Below, in pieces: positions 43,367 to 51,950 of a stretch of 64,000 bases of DNA. The stretch is taken from positions 25,787 to 89,786 of the forward strand of contig CAJANL010000235.1 of NCBI GenBank assembly GCA_903941105.1. The letters run 5' to 3'. The notes beneath the pieces are model-generated. The model was not told where the DNA came from and searched no databases. It worked only from the letters and a program-made list of their open reading frames with translations. A program made the translations under genes and the position numbers. The DNA comes from an uncultured Rhodospirillaceae bacterium. GTDB lineage: Bacteria > Pseudomonadota > Alphaproteobacteria > Rhodospirillales > Magnetospirillaceae. How positions within the stretch are numbered: position 1 is the first letter of the stretch; each line of letters starts with the position of its first letter.

Positions 43367-43896
43367 GCCGGTCGTTGCCCATGCTCCGCCGCCCGGAACT
43401 CCTCGGACAGGATCGACAGAAATACCCGGTCGACCCACTGGCCCCGGCGCCACCGGTCCTGGCGGGCTCGGCCTTCGACGGTGAAGCCGGCGCGATGGTG
43501 AATGATGCGCGAGCCTTTGTTGGACTCCAAGTAGTCCGACGTTACCTTGCGCAGCCCCAGGCGGTCGAAACCGTGGCTCAGGACGGCACGCAGCACCGCC
43601 AGACCCAGGCCCTTGCCCCATACGCTGCGCTCACCCAGCACGATGAAGAAGCGGGCGACGCCCCGTGTCGGGTCGTAATCCTCAAGGCCGGTGACACCGA
43701 CGAAGGCGCCGTCGCTCTCGATCGCCCATCGGCACCACGCATCGCCGACCAGGGAGGCCTGCGCCTGGGGCAACGCCAGCGGCCGCTGGCAGCGGTCCTC
43801 CAGCCACACGGTGACGTCGGGATCGGCGATGAAGGCGCAATAGGCCGACGCGTCTTCGTAGCGGGGCGGCCGAAGGAAGAAAGCAGGCGGTGCCAT
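43363..43896 (-). CDS. GNAT-family N-acetyltransferase (RimJ/RimL type)
   Basis: The product (177 residues from ATG 43896, alternative ATG 43935) reads FLRPPRYEDASAYCAFI, then DAWCRWAIESDGAFVGVTGL and GVARFFIVLGERSVWGKGLGLAVL, the acetyl-CoA-binding beta4-alpha3 loop. KVTSDYLESNKGSRIIHHRAGF follows. These are RimJ/RimL-type blocks. It is encoded on the opposite strand within the cluster. Its product could N-acetylate an amino sugar, an amino acid or a peptide N-terminus. It is the only gene of the cluster on this strand. Confidence 0.8.
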   Translation of the reverse strand: MAPPAFFLRPPRYEDASAYCAFIADPDVTVWLEDRCQRPLALPQAQASLVGDAWCRWAIESDGAFVGVTGLEDYDPTRGVARFFIVLGERSVWGKGLGLAVLRAVLSHGFDRLGLRKVTSDYLESNKGSRIIHHRAGFTVEGRARQDRWRRGQWVDRVFLSILSEEFRAAEHGQRPA

Positions 43897-43979
43897 GGGC
43901 AGATCCCATTTGATGGAACTGAGCACATGGTACATATAGGCTCAGTTATTTCAATACGGAAAATGGTGGCAGTGCAGTA

Positions 43980-46154
43980 ATGGTCGCTGGCAAGTACTTC
44001 GGCGGATGGCGCAAGTTTATCCATGACTTCGTCTATGGATACGGTTCATTTATGTTCTTTACCCGCCCGTCGGCGAACCTGTTGCTGCTTGCCTGCACCA
44101 TGATGCGGCCGTGGGTTGGTTTGCTGGGCATCATCGGTGGCGTTTCGACCCTGCTGTGCCGGCGCTGGCTAGGCTTGGTGATGGTGGCAGGCGGGCTGGA
44201 GGTGGCGAACGGCATTCTCGCGGGCCTGCTGGTGGGCTATTTTTTCGGTCCCGATTGGCGGACCGCGGTGCTGGCTGTCTGTGCCGGTCCGTTTGCCGTG
44301 TTGGTATCGGCGGCCATGGGGGCTGCGTTGCTCAAGCACCGGCTGCCGCTGCTGTCGGGTTCGTTCGTGGTGGTGGGAGGGCTGCTGCTGGCGGTCGGCC
44401 GCGCCCTGGCCCTGCCGTGGGGAGTGCCGGCGCCTCCCCCGCCGATCGAATGGCTGCCGATGCCGCTGGCCGAGTTCCTGAAGGCGCTTGGCGGCATCTA
44501 TCTTACACGGACGCCGGCCGGTGGAGCCTTGGTTCTGGCGGCCTTGGCGCTCTCGTCGCGCACCCTGGCGGTGCTGGCGGCGATGGGCTTCATCCTGGCC
44601 GAACTTGCCTTGGTGGTGCTGTTGGTGCCGGTGGACGAACTGGCGGGCAGTTCAGCGGCCAGCGCGGCAATCATGGCGGCGATCATGACCGGCGGCCTGT
44701 TCACCACTCCGAGCCTGCGGGCTTTCGGGGTGGCTGCCTTCAGCGCGGTCTGCGCCACCGTCGTCAGCCTGTCGCTGTTTAATGCACTGTGGTTCCTGGC
44801 GCTGCCGGCGTTGTCTTTGCCGTTTCTGCTGACAACCTGGCTGGTGATGTATGCGTTGCGCCCCGAGCGTGGGGCACAATGGCGGCATTACTGGGGATTT
44901 CCCGCTCTGCCGGAACGTAATCTGGAAGCCGCCCGTCAGGCGGAAGCACGCGGGCTGTCGCCCTTCAGCATTCCGCTCAAGGCGCCGTTCGCCGGTACCT
45001 GGACGGTTTACCAGGGCTACGATGGCGAGCACACCCACAAGGTGCCGTGGGAGCACGCGATCGATTTCCACCGTCTGGTCGACGGGCGTGCCTGCCGGGG
45101 GGGAGGAGAGCGGCTGGAGGACTATTTCTGCTTCGGCCTGTCGGTGCGCTCGCCGGCGGGAGGACGGGTGGTGGCGGCCTGCAGCGACCTGCCGGACAAC
45201 CCCCCGGGCGAGGTCGACGTGATCAACAATTGGGGCAATCACGTCTTGATCGCGATTGCCTCGGGCGACTACGTGCTGCTGGCCCATCTGCGCCGGGGCA
45301 GCGTGACGGTCAAGGTGGGTGACGACGTCGTGCCCGGCCAGCCACTGGGCCAGTGTGGCAATTCCGGCCGATCGCCGCACCCGCATCTCCATCTGCACGT
45401 GCAGTCCGGCTTTGCGCTCGGCAGTTCGACCCGGCCATTCCACCTGAGCGGGGTGTGCATCGAAGTCGCGGGCGGCCGCCGCTTCGACCTCAACGCGGTG
45501 CCGGCCGAGGGGGATCTGGTCTCGGCTCCCGTGGTCAGCGAGGCGCTGCGCCGTGGCCTGCACATGCCCATCGCCCGACGCCTGACCTATCGCGCTGCCG
45601 AGCCGGACGGGCGGGTTCGCGACGTGACGATCGAGGTCGACCTCGACCCCACCAACCAATTTCGTCTGGTGACGGAGGGTGGCGCCGCCGTGTCGCTGGC
45701 CGAAACCGACAGCCTGATCGCACTGTACAGCCGCAGCGGCCCCCCCGACGACTTCCTCGACGGCTTCGTGTTGGCAAACGGCTACATTCCGCTGATCGAC
45801 ATCGAGGCGGAGTGGCATGACGTGCCCCCCACCAGTCTGCTGCCGCTGCCGCGACTGCTGCGGGGCCTCGCCTGGCTGCTGCCCGCCCTGGTCAGCGCGC
45901 GCAGCCGCTACCGCAAGGAATGGGACACCGTCCACTTGGTCTGGCGCCATTCCGGCGAGCACAGCCTGTGCCTGGCCGGCACGCCGGTATGGCGCTGCCG
46001 CACCGACGCCATGGTGCCGGAAGGCGGCAGCATCAGCAGCTTCTCGCTGACGGTCGGCGACCGGGTGGTCTTGGCCGCCAATCTGGCCAGCGTCGGCATC
46101 AAGGGCGATACCGGCGTGCCGGGATGGGACGTCCCCATCGGCAAGGTCGTCTGA
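43980..46154 (+). CDS. Urea-transporter-like membrane domain fused to M23 (LytM) peptidase domain
   Basis: Residues about 1-300 hold some ten helices with features of the urea-transporter fold in two related halves (GYGSFMFFTRPSANLLLLA, PWVGLLGIIGGV, GGLEVANGILAGLLVG, then FLKALGGIYLTRTP). Residues about 325-500 form an M23 domain: WEHAIDF (H359 and D362) and HPHLHLHV (H469, H471), with GNHVLIAIASGDYVLLAHL. The usual HxxxD ligand pair reads H-A-I-D, one residue closer, and E358 sits where the ligand histidine is expected. The rest (to 724) is a beta-rich C-terminal region. It may cleave or sense a cell-wall or peptide substrate in the periplasm. Confidence 0.75.
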   Translation: MVAGKYFGGWRKFIHDFVYGYGSFMFFTRPSANLLLLACTMMRPWVGLLGIIGGVSTLLCRRWLGLVMVAGGLEVANGILAGLLVGYFFGPDWRTAVLAVCAGPFAVLVSAAMGAALLKHRLPLLSGSFVVVGGLLLAVGRALALPWGVPAPPPPIEWLPMPLAEFLKALGGIYLTRTPAGGALVLAALALSSRTLAVLAAMGFILAELALVVLLVPVDELAGSSAASAAIMAAIMTGGLFTTPSLRAFGVAAFSAVCATVVSLSLFNALWFLALPALSLPFLLTTWLVMYALRPERGAQWRHYWGFPALPERNLEAARQAEARGLSPFSIPLKAPFAGTWTVYQGYDGEHTHKVPWEHAIDFHRLVDGRACRGGGERLEDYFCFGLSVRSPAGGRVVAACSDLPDNPPGEVDVINNWGNHVLIAIASGDYVLLAHLRRGSVTVKVGDDVVPGQPLGQCGNSGRSPHPHLHLHVQSGFALGSSTRPFHLSGVCIEVAGGRRFDLNAVPAEGDLVSAPVVSEALRRGLHMPIARRLTYRAAEPDGRVRDVTIEVDLDPTNQFRLVTEGGAAVSLAETDSLIALYSRSGPPDDFLDGFVLANGYIPLIDIEAEWHDVPPTSLLPLPRLLRGLAWLLPALVSARSRYRKEWDTVHLVWRHSGEHSLCLAGTPVWRCRTDAMVPEGGSISSFSLTVGDRVVLAANLASVGIKGDTGVPGWDVPIGKVV

Positions 46155-46160
46155 GCGGCC

Positions 46161-47606
46161 ATGTGCGGTATCGCCGCAGCCATCGGGGTCCGCGATCCCA
46201 CCGTGTTCCACACCCTGTTCGAGGCGCTGGCCCATCGCGGCCCCGATGACCGAGGCGTGGCCGAAGTCGGCGACATCCGCATCGGCACGCACCGGCTGTC
46301 AATCGTCGGCGGGGACGGCGTCACCCTGCCGCTGCAAAGCGCCGACCAGAGGTATCTGCTGGCATTCAACGGCGAGATCTACAACCATCGCGAACTGCGG
46401 CGCCAGTTCGACGACTACCCGTGGCGCACCACCACCGACGGCGAGGTCGTCTTCCCGATCCTGGCCGCTGAAGGGCTGAAGGGACTTGACCGCCTGCGGG
46501 GCATGTTCGCCTTTGTTCTCGTCGAGGTCGCGACCGGGCGCTTCCTGGCGGTCCGCGATCCCCTCGGTATCAAGCCGCTGTATTACGCCCGCCTCGACGG
46601 CGGCGTGGTCTTCGCCTCCGAGCTGAAATCGCTGGCGGGCCTGCCCTGCATTCCGAACTTCTTGCCCCCCGGCCATGTGCTCGACCAGGACGGGCTGAAG
46701 CGCTGGTACCGGGTCCCCGGGCGCTTTTTCCGGCCACGGCGTCCGCCGCTCACCCAGTTGTTGGAGCAGGCGGTGCAATCTCATCTGCCGGAATCCGGCC
46801 CGTGCGGCGTCTTCCTGAGTGGCGGTGTCGACAGCAGCCTTGTCGCCGCCCTGGCGGCCCGCCTGCGGCCGGACATCGTAGCCTATACCGTGGTGCTGCC
46901 CGGTTCCGCCGACGAGGAGCCGGCCGCCGAGGTTGCCCGCTACCTTGGCATTCGCCACAAGGTGCTGCGTGCCACCGAGGAGGAGGCCCAGTCGATTGTC
47001 GGCGAGACGGTGGCGGCGTTGGAAAGCCACAACCCTGTGATGGTGCGCAATGCGGTGCCGCTCTATCTTCTGTCACGCTTTGTCGGAACCGACTGCAAGG
47101 TGGTGTTGGGCGGTGACGGCGCCGACGAGCTGTTCGCCGGATACGACTACTTGGCGACGCTGCCGCGGCGCAACTGGCAGGCGGCCATCGACATCGGCAT
47201 CAACAACCTCCATCGAACCGAGTTACAGCGGGTCGACCGCATGACCATGGCGCACGGCATCGAATTGCGGGTGCCGTTTCTCGATCGGGCAGTGGTCGAG
47301 GCGGCCGTTGACCTGCCGCTGTCGCACAAGGCCGGCCGGCACGACGGGCGTCCGGTCAATAAGCTCGCACTGCGCCAGGCGGCCGCCGGTCTGCTGCCTG
47401 ACCGACTGCGCTGGCGCCAGAAGCAACCGATGGTCGAGGGCAGCGGCTTCGCCCGATTGCGGCTGGAACCCGGCGATTTGTTCCGCTACTGGCGGCAGCG
47501 CTTCGCCAGCGTTGACCTCAACCGGCCGATCTGGGCCGACGCCGCCCGCTACGGGGACTTTCAGTGCCGACATGGCTGGCCGTTGCTGGAGCTGTTCCGT
47601 GGCTGA
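46161..47606 (+). CDS. Asparagine synthetase family protein (second copy)
   Basis: MCGIAAAIG places the glutaminase Cys at position 2. ALAHRGPDDRGV, GTHRLSIVGG, FNGEIYNHRELR and DPLGIKPLYYA follow. The synthetase half has the PP-loop LSGGVDSSLVAAL (S220-S226), VVLGGDGADELFAGYDY and HGIELRVPFLDRAV. All catalytic elements look intact. The 481-residue length is shorter than AsnB (about 550-640). In lasso peptide biosynthesis a homologue acts as cyclase, and other homologues amidate peptides or sugars. It lies 6 bases after the M23 fusion gene and overlaps the next gene by 8 bases. Confidence 0.85.
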   Translation: MCGIAAAIGVRDPTVFHTLFEALAHRGPDDRGVAEVGDIRIGTHRLSIVGGDGVTLPLQSADQRYLLAFNGEIYNHRELRRQFDDYPWRTTTDGEVVFPILAAEGLKGLDRLRGMFAFVLVEVATGRFLAVRDPLGIKPLYYARLDGGVVFASELKSLAGLPCIPNFLPPGHVLDQDGLKRWYRVPGRFFRPRRPPLTQLLEQAVQSHLPESGPCGVFLSGGVDSSLVAALAARLRPDIVAYTVVLPGSADEEPAAEVARYLGIRHKVLRATEEEAQSIVGETVAALESHNPVMVRNAVPLYLLSRFVGTDCKVVLGGDGADELFAGYDYLATLPRRNWQAAIDIGINNLHRTELQRVDRMTMAHGIELRVPFLDRAVVEAAVDLPLSHKAGRHDGRPVNKLALRQAAAGLLPDRLRWRQKQPMVEGSGFARLRLEPGDLFRYWRQRFASVDLNRPIWADAARYGDFQCRHGWPLLELFRG

Positions 47607-48936
47607 TCCGAGGCCTTTGCTGGACGCGGTGTTGACCGGCCTGGCGCAATTGGCGCTGTCGCGCTGCCGGCTCGTCGGGTTGGCCGTCGCGGCCGCGTTG
47701 CTGGCCTTCTCTCCTGCCGGCTTCGTCATGGGCATTTGGGGCGCCTTCGTGGCTACCGCCTGGCCCTATGTTCGCCAGCGCGACATTCGCCTGCTGGCCA
47801 CCGGTTGGTATGGCGCCAACGGGTTGCTGATCGGCCTTTGGCTGGCCTGGCTGATACCGCATTCGCCGCTACTGGCGGCAACCGTGACTTTGGCCGCCCT
47901 GGGCTCGGCACTGCTCGTCGACCTGACGGCGTACCGTCTGGGAGATGCCCCGCTTCGGATGCGTCCGCTGGCGATTCCGTGCATGGCCATCGCCATGTTG
48001 GCGGGGCCGGCTGTCCCTCTTCTGCATGACGGATATGAGCGGGGGATCAAGCCTGTGGCGGTCGAGGTGGCACCGACGGCGGAGAATGCCACCGCTTCCG
48101 GCTGGGCCGCCTACAAGGCCGGCAACCGGGCGACCGCTGCCGGCTGGCTGCGGCTGGCCATCGAGCGGGATCCAGACGACCGCTGGGCGGCCGACGGGCT
48201 GGGCTGGATTGCCTATGACGAATGTCGCTACGGCGAGGCGTCGGGATGGTTCGAACGCGCGGCGCCGTTGGCCGATGCCCGCGTCGGCCTGGGCTGGACC
48301 AGACTGATGCAGCGCCGACCCGGGGACGCGGCGGGCCTGTTTGACGCAGCACTGAACGACGGTCCTGGGCGCGCATTGGCCCAGGAGGGGCTGGCCTGGG
48401 CCTACCTGGCCACGCGGCGGCCCGCCGAGGCGGAGCACCTGTTCCTGGACCTGTTGCGCCGCGATTACCCTGGTGCCATTCAGGGTGTTGCAGATGCCCG
48501 CCGCGCGCTGGTGCGCCAGGGTTCGGCGCGGACGGGCGACGCGGCCGAGTGGCCCGCTCTGGCTCGCCTGTTCGGTTGGAAGATCGTCCTGCTGCCGCTG
48601 CTGCTGCTGGCGGTGCTGCGGGATAACCCACGCGCCGGCGGTGTTGCGGCGGCGGCGATCGCGGTGGGAGTGGCCGGCGGTCTGGCCGTCGCGGGTCCGG
48701 CCTCGCTGCTATGGATCGACCTGCACTTACAGACGATGGCGATGATCGCTCTCCTGGTGGGGCCGGCGGGTCGGTTCGGGGTGGGGACTGCCGCGGCCCT
48801 GTTGGCGGGCGTGGCCGCCTGGGCGATAGTCGGGAGCCCCGGCCTATGGCTGCCGCTGTTGCCGTTCAATCTGGTCGGCCTTGTCGTGCTGGCGCTGCGT
48901 CGAAACAGGCCGGCCGGCGCCCCGATCACTTGCTGA
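47599..48936 (+). CDS. Urea-transporter-like membrane protein with TPR insert
   Basis: From GTG 47599 (VADPRPLLDAVLTG) the product has about six helices in its first 150 residues (FSPAGFVMGIWGAFVATAWP, GWYGANGLLIGLWLAW). A soluble region with TPR-like repeats follows (ATASGWAAYKAGNRATAAG, ADGLGWIAYDECRYGEASGW, AQEGLAWAYLATRRPAEAE). The last 120 residues hold a second block of helices. The two helical blocks resemble the halves of a urea-transporter fold separated by the TPR insert. It overlaps the asparagine synthetase gene by 8 bases and the convergent CNB gene by 11 bases. It may form part of an export or sensing channel. Confidence 0.6.
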   Translation: MADPRPLLDAVLTGLAQLALSRCRLVGLAVAAALLAFSPAGFVMGIWGAFVATAWPYVRQRDIRLLATGWYGANGLLIGLWLAWLIPHSPLLAATVTLAALGSALLVDLTAYRLGDAPLRMRPLAIPCMAIAMLAGPAVPLLHDGYERGIKPVAVEVAPTAENATASGWAAYKAGNRATAAGWLRLAIERDPDDRWAADGLGWIAYDECRYGEASGWFERAAPLADARVGLGWTRLMQRRPGDAAGLFDAALNDGPGRALAQEGLAWAYLATRRPAEAEHLFLDLLRRDYPGAIQGVADARRALVRQGSARTGDAAEWPALARLFGWKIVLLPLLLLAVLRDNPRAGGVAAAAIAVGVAGGLAVAGPASLLWIDLHLQTMAMIALLVGPAGRFGVGTAAALLAGVAAWAIVGSPGLWLPLLPFNLVGLVVLALRRNRPAGAPITC

Positions 48937-50122
48937 TGCCGATCAACGCCTTGAGCCGGGTGACTTCGCGGGCCTGGTGGCGGAGGCGCGAGACCAGCAC
49001 TTTGAGCAGGCGGCGACTGGGCGGATCCATCTTCTTCAAGGTGGTGTCGAATTCAGCCAACGAGATTACCACCAATGTGCAGGGCTCCAGCGCACGGGCG
49101 GTGGCCATCCGCGGCTGGCGGTCGATCAGCGCCATGTCGCCGACGATGTCGCCCGGCGTTGAGACATCGAGATGGATGTCGCGGCCGTTGACGCCGGCCA
49201 TGGAAATCTGAATCAGGCCGCGCTCGATGATGAAGGCCTCGCCGTTGTGAAAATCCCCCTCGCGGAACAGGGTTTCGCCGGCTGCCAGCTTGCGGCGCTT
49301 GGTGCTGGGCGGAAAGGAGCGGTTGTTCGTGCTTAATCCTGCCCTGATCCTGTCATCAACCTCGGCCATGGCCGCCGTGACCTGATTGATCGAGAAATAC
49401 TCGCCACCGCACATTTTGGCGGCGATCTTCGACAGGGCGCCGCTCGCTTCATAGGCCACCGTGTCCTCGCGCGATATTTTGCCACCGTGCTTGGGCATCT
49501 CCGCGAGCAGCAGGGTCATCACTTCGCCGGCCAGGGTGATATCGGTATGTGCTGCATCGTCGCGGCGGTCGGTCATCCGCCGGGCGAGGGTTTCGTGGGA
49601 TTCGGTCAGGAACGACAGGCGGCAATCGAGAAAGCCATCGATCTGGCACTCGCCCATCGAGGAAAGCCGCACGTGCTGCGGCCTGATGAAACAGCCCTGA
49701 GTACCGCCGGAATGGTAATATTCGACGGCATAAACCACCTTCTGCATGGCCTGGACGAAGGCCAAGGGATCGGGACGCATCGTCCTGGCACCCAACTCCG
49801 AAATCGGTGGCAGGCCGGAATACTCCGACACCAAGTGGATGAAATCCTCGTCGTCGAACTGGTCATAGGCATGCAGGATGCCGGGATGGACCACCTTGAG
49901 GCTGAAGGCGGCGTCGGCCCGCATGCGCGATAGCGGATAGGGCGCGTTGGGAGCGGCGGCGCGGCGTTTGCTGATGGAGGTCACCGCCACCGCGCCGGTG
50001 GTCAGCAGGTCGACGGCGCCATAGGTGACGCTGATCCGGCCAGTGCCTTCGGTCCTCAGGATTTTATAGCGGTTACTGAGAACCGTGGTGTTCGCCGTGG
50101 CCGTTTTCACAATGCGGGTCAT
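48926..50122 (-). CDS. Degenerate kinase domain fused to C-terminal cyclic-nucleotide-binding domain
   Basis: The 398-residue protein has a kinase-like N-terminal region (LSNRYKILRTEGTG, VVHPGILHAYDQF, FIHLVSEYSGLPPISEL, AVEYYHSGG). In the place of the catalytic HRD loop it has CFIRPQHVRLSS and in the place of DFG it has DGFLD, so it should be a pseudokinase. The C-terminal part (about residues 270-390) is a cNMP-binding fold: LAAGETLFREGD, EAFIIERGLIQI, GDIVGDMALIDRQPRMATARAL. It probably binds cAMP/cGMP made by the cyclase of the neighbouring locus. It converges with the membrane protein gene upstream and shares a divergent region with the secretion operon. Confidence 0.75.
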   Translation of the reverse strand: MTRIVKTATANTTVLSNRYKILRTEGTGRISVTYGAVDLLTTGAVAVTSISKRRAAAPNAPYPLSRMRADAAFSLKVVHPGILHAYDQFDDEDFIHLVSEYSGLPPISELGARTMRPDPLAFVQAMQKVVYAVEYYHSGGTQGCFIRPQHVRLSSMGECQIDGFLDCRLSFLTESHETLARRMTDRRDDAAHTDITLAGEVMTLLLAEMPKHGGKISREDTVAYEASGALSKIAAKMCGGEYFSINQVTAAMAEVDDRIRAGLSTNNRSFPPSTKRRKLAAGETLFREGDFHNGEAFIIERGLIQISMAGVNGRDIHLDVSTPGDIVGDMALIDRQPRMATARALEPCTLVVISLAEFDTTLKKMDPPSRRLLKVLVSRLRHQAREVTRLKALIGISK

Positions 50123-50202
50123 GGACCGCTCTCCTGTCTCAGTCCCCGAAGGGTGACCGAGACAAGAGGGATGTCAAGCCCGTTCACCACAAAACTCCGC
50201 TC

Positions 50203-50212
50203 CACAATTGTG
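50203..50212. repeat. Palindrome CACAATTGTG upstream of the secretion operon
   Basis: A perfect 10-base palindrome lies 80 bases upstream of the TpsB start and about 80 bases from the divergent pseudokinase gene. It resembles the centre of many operators. Since cyclic-nucleotide-binding proteins are encoded on both sides, a CRP-like regulator could use it, but it lacks the usual TGTGA-N6-TCACA spacing. It may be chance. Confidence 0.3.
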
Positions 50213-50291
50213 CTGGAAACTGAGATTATTAACCGGGGGACGCTGCAGACTTTCAAGTATGCGGCATCTCGAAGGTGGGGGGACTGGGATC

Positions 50292-51950
50292 GTGCGCTGG
50301 GTGGTGTGGGCGGGGCTGGCTGCGACGGTGTTCCTACCGTGCCTTGCGGCTGCACAGGGCCGCCTGCCCTCCACCGTCGAACCGGGCAGGGAGCGTGTGG
50401 CCCCGCCGGCCGTGCCCCAGGGCGAGTTCGACCTTTCCATCACCCAGCCCCGACGGGTGCCGCGCGACCGCGACGTCGACGCCTTGCGATTCACGGTGCG
50501 CGAAGTCGTCGTCGAGGGTGCCACCGTGTTGCGAGCCGATGAACTGGCGGCGCTGACCGGGCCCCTGATCGGACGCGAGGCGGCCCTGTCCGACGTCCTC
50601 GCGGTGGCCGAAGCCATCGAAGCCAGCTATCGCACCGCCGGCTACCTGATGACGCGCGCCTTCGTGCCGCCGCAGCGCAGCCGCAATGGCGTGTTCCGCA
50701 TCCTGGTGGTCGAGGGTTATGTCGGTTCGGTGGCGGTCGAGGGTGTCGATGCCGCCGAGGCCGGGCGGGTCAAGGCTTTCCTGGCGCCGGTGCTGGCCGA
50801 GCGGCCTTTGCGCAACGACACCATGGAACGGGCCCTACTGCTGCTGAACGACCAGCCCGGCCTGAAAGTATCGGGACTGCTGAAGCCGTCCAAGGATGAG
50901 ACCGGCGCCGCCGACATGGTGGTGTCGGCCAAATTGAAGCCCGCCGAGGTCACCGCCAGCCTCGACAACCGCTCGTCGCGCTATGAGGGGCCGTGGTCCG
51001 CCGGCTCGGACCTGGCGGTGATGTCGCCCACCGGCCACGGCGAGCGATTGTCGGCCGGCCTCTCGACGAGCCCCGAACTCGTGAAGAAGCGGGCGTTGCG
51101 GCTGGGCTACCTGCAGCCGCTTGGCAGCGACGGCCTGACGTCTGCCGTCTCGCTGGACTATTCCATGGGCCGGCCCGGCTACACTCTGGAAGACGCGGGA
51201 GCCCGCACCTTCAGCATGACCTTGGGCAGCCGGCTGGCCTATCCGCTGATTCGTGGCCGCGCCGAGAGCGTCATCCTCGACGGCGGCCTCAGCCTGCGCA
51301 CCGCCAGCAGCCATGTCGACGGCGCCAGCGTCGCGTTCGACCGCTGGCGCGTCGCAGACCTCAAGCTGGCCTGGACCCAGTCGGGCTGGCTGTCCGGCAT
51401 CGATACTGCAGCCCTGGGCGTGGCGCGCGGCCTGCCCATGCTGGGCGGCAGCCAGCGCGGCGACGCCAGCCTTTCGCGGCCCGGGATCAATACCGCCTTC
51501 ACCAAGCTCACCCTCGACCTCAGCCGGTTGCAGAGCCTGGCGCCGTCCTGGAGCCTCTATGTCGGCACCTCGGGACAGTATTCCTTCGACACCCTATTCG
51601 CCGGCGAGGAGTTCGCGCTGGGCAACTCCACTTTCGGCCACGGCTTCGACCCCAGCTCGCTGGTGGGCGACCATGGGATCGGTGGCACGGCGCAGTTGCG
51701 CTGGGACGTATCGTCGACAGCACCCCAGCTGCAGTCAGTGATGCTCTACACGTTCTACGATGCCGGCGTCACCTGGGTACGCACCACCGACACCCAGCAG
51801 GGGCTGGCATCGTTCGGCGGCGGCGTACGCATCGGGCTGACCGAATCGCACGACATCAATATCGAGGCAGCTCACCGGCTCTACGGCACTCAATCCACCG
51901 TAGGCGGACATTTCGCGCGCCTGATGCTGTCACTGACGGGGCGATTCTGA
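50292..51950 (+). CDS. Two-partner secretion transporter TpsB (ShlB/FhaC/HecB family)
   Basis: From GTG 50292 (after GGTGGGGGGACTGGG) the product has a signal peptide ending in AAA. Blocks typical of TpsB proteins follow: a first POTRA domain (FTVREVVVEGATVLRADELAAL, AEAIEASYRTAGYLMTRAFVP), a second POTRA (GVFRILVVEGYVGSV) and a C-terminal Omp85-type barrel (SRYEGPWSAGSDLAV, FYDAGVTWVRT, ending LMLSLTGRF). TpsB exports its partner TpsA across the outer membrane. Earlier starts (50208, 50259) are less likely because they delay the signal. The stop overlaps the TpsA start. Confidence 0.88.
   Translation: MRWVVWAGLAATVFLPCLAAAQGRLPSTVEPGRERVAPPAVPQGEFDLSITQPRRVPRDRDVDALRFTVREVVVEGATVLRADELAALTGPLIGREAALSDVLAVAEAIEASYRTAGYLMTRAFVPPQRSRNGVFRILVVEGYVGSVAVEGVDAAEAGRVKAFLAPVLAERPLRNDTMERALLLLNDQPGLKVSGLLKPSKDETGAADMVVSAKLKPAEVTASLDNRSSRYEGPWSAGSDLAVMSPTGHGERLSAGLSTSPELVKKRALRLGYLQPLGSDGLTSAVSLDYSMGRPGYTLEDAGARTFSMTLGSRLAYPLIRGRAESVILDGGLSLRTASSHVDGASVAFDRWRVADLKLAWTQSGWLSGIDTAALGVARGLPMLGGSQRGDASLSRPGINTAFTKLTLDLSRLQSLAPSWSLYVGTSGQYSFDTLFAGEEFALGNSTFGHGFDPSSLVGDHGIGGTAQLRWDVSSTAPQLQSVMLYTFYDAGVTWVRTTDTQQGLASFGGGVRIGLTESHDINIEAAHRLYGTQSTVGGHFARLMLSLTGRF

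Noticed and set aside
40606..47606. A lasso-peptide cluster
   Set aside because: The PqqD-like protein and asparagine synthetase homologue fit, but no transglutaminase-type leader protease, precursor peptide or ABC exporter is present, and an ATP-grasp ligase and decarboxylase are extra.
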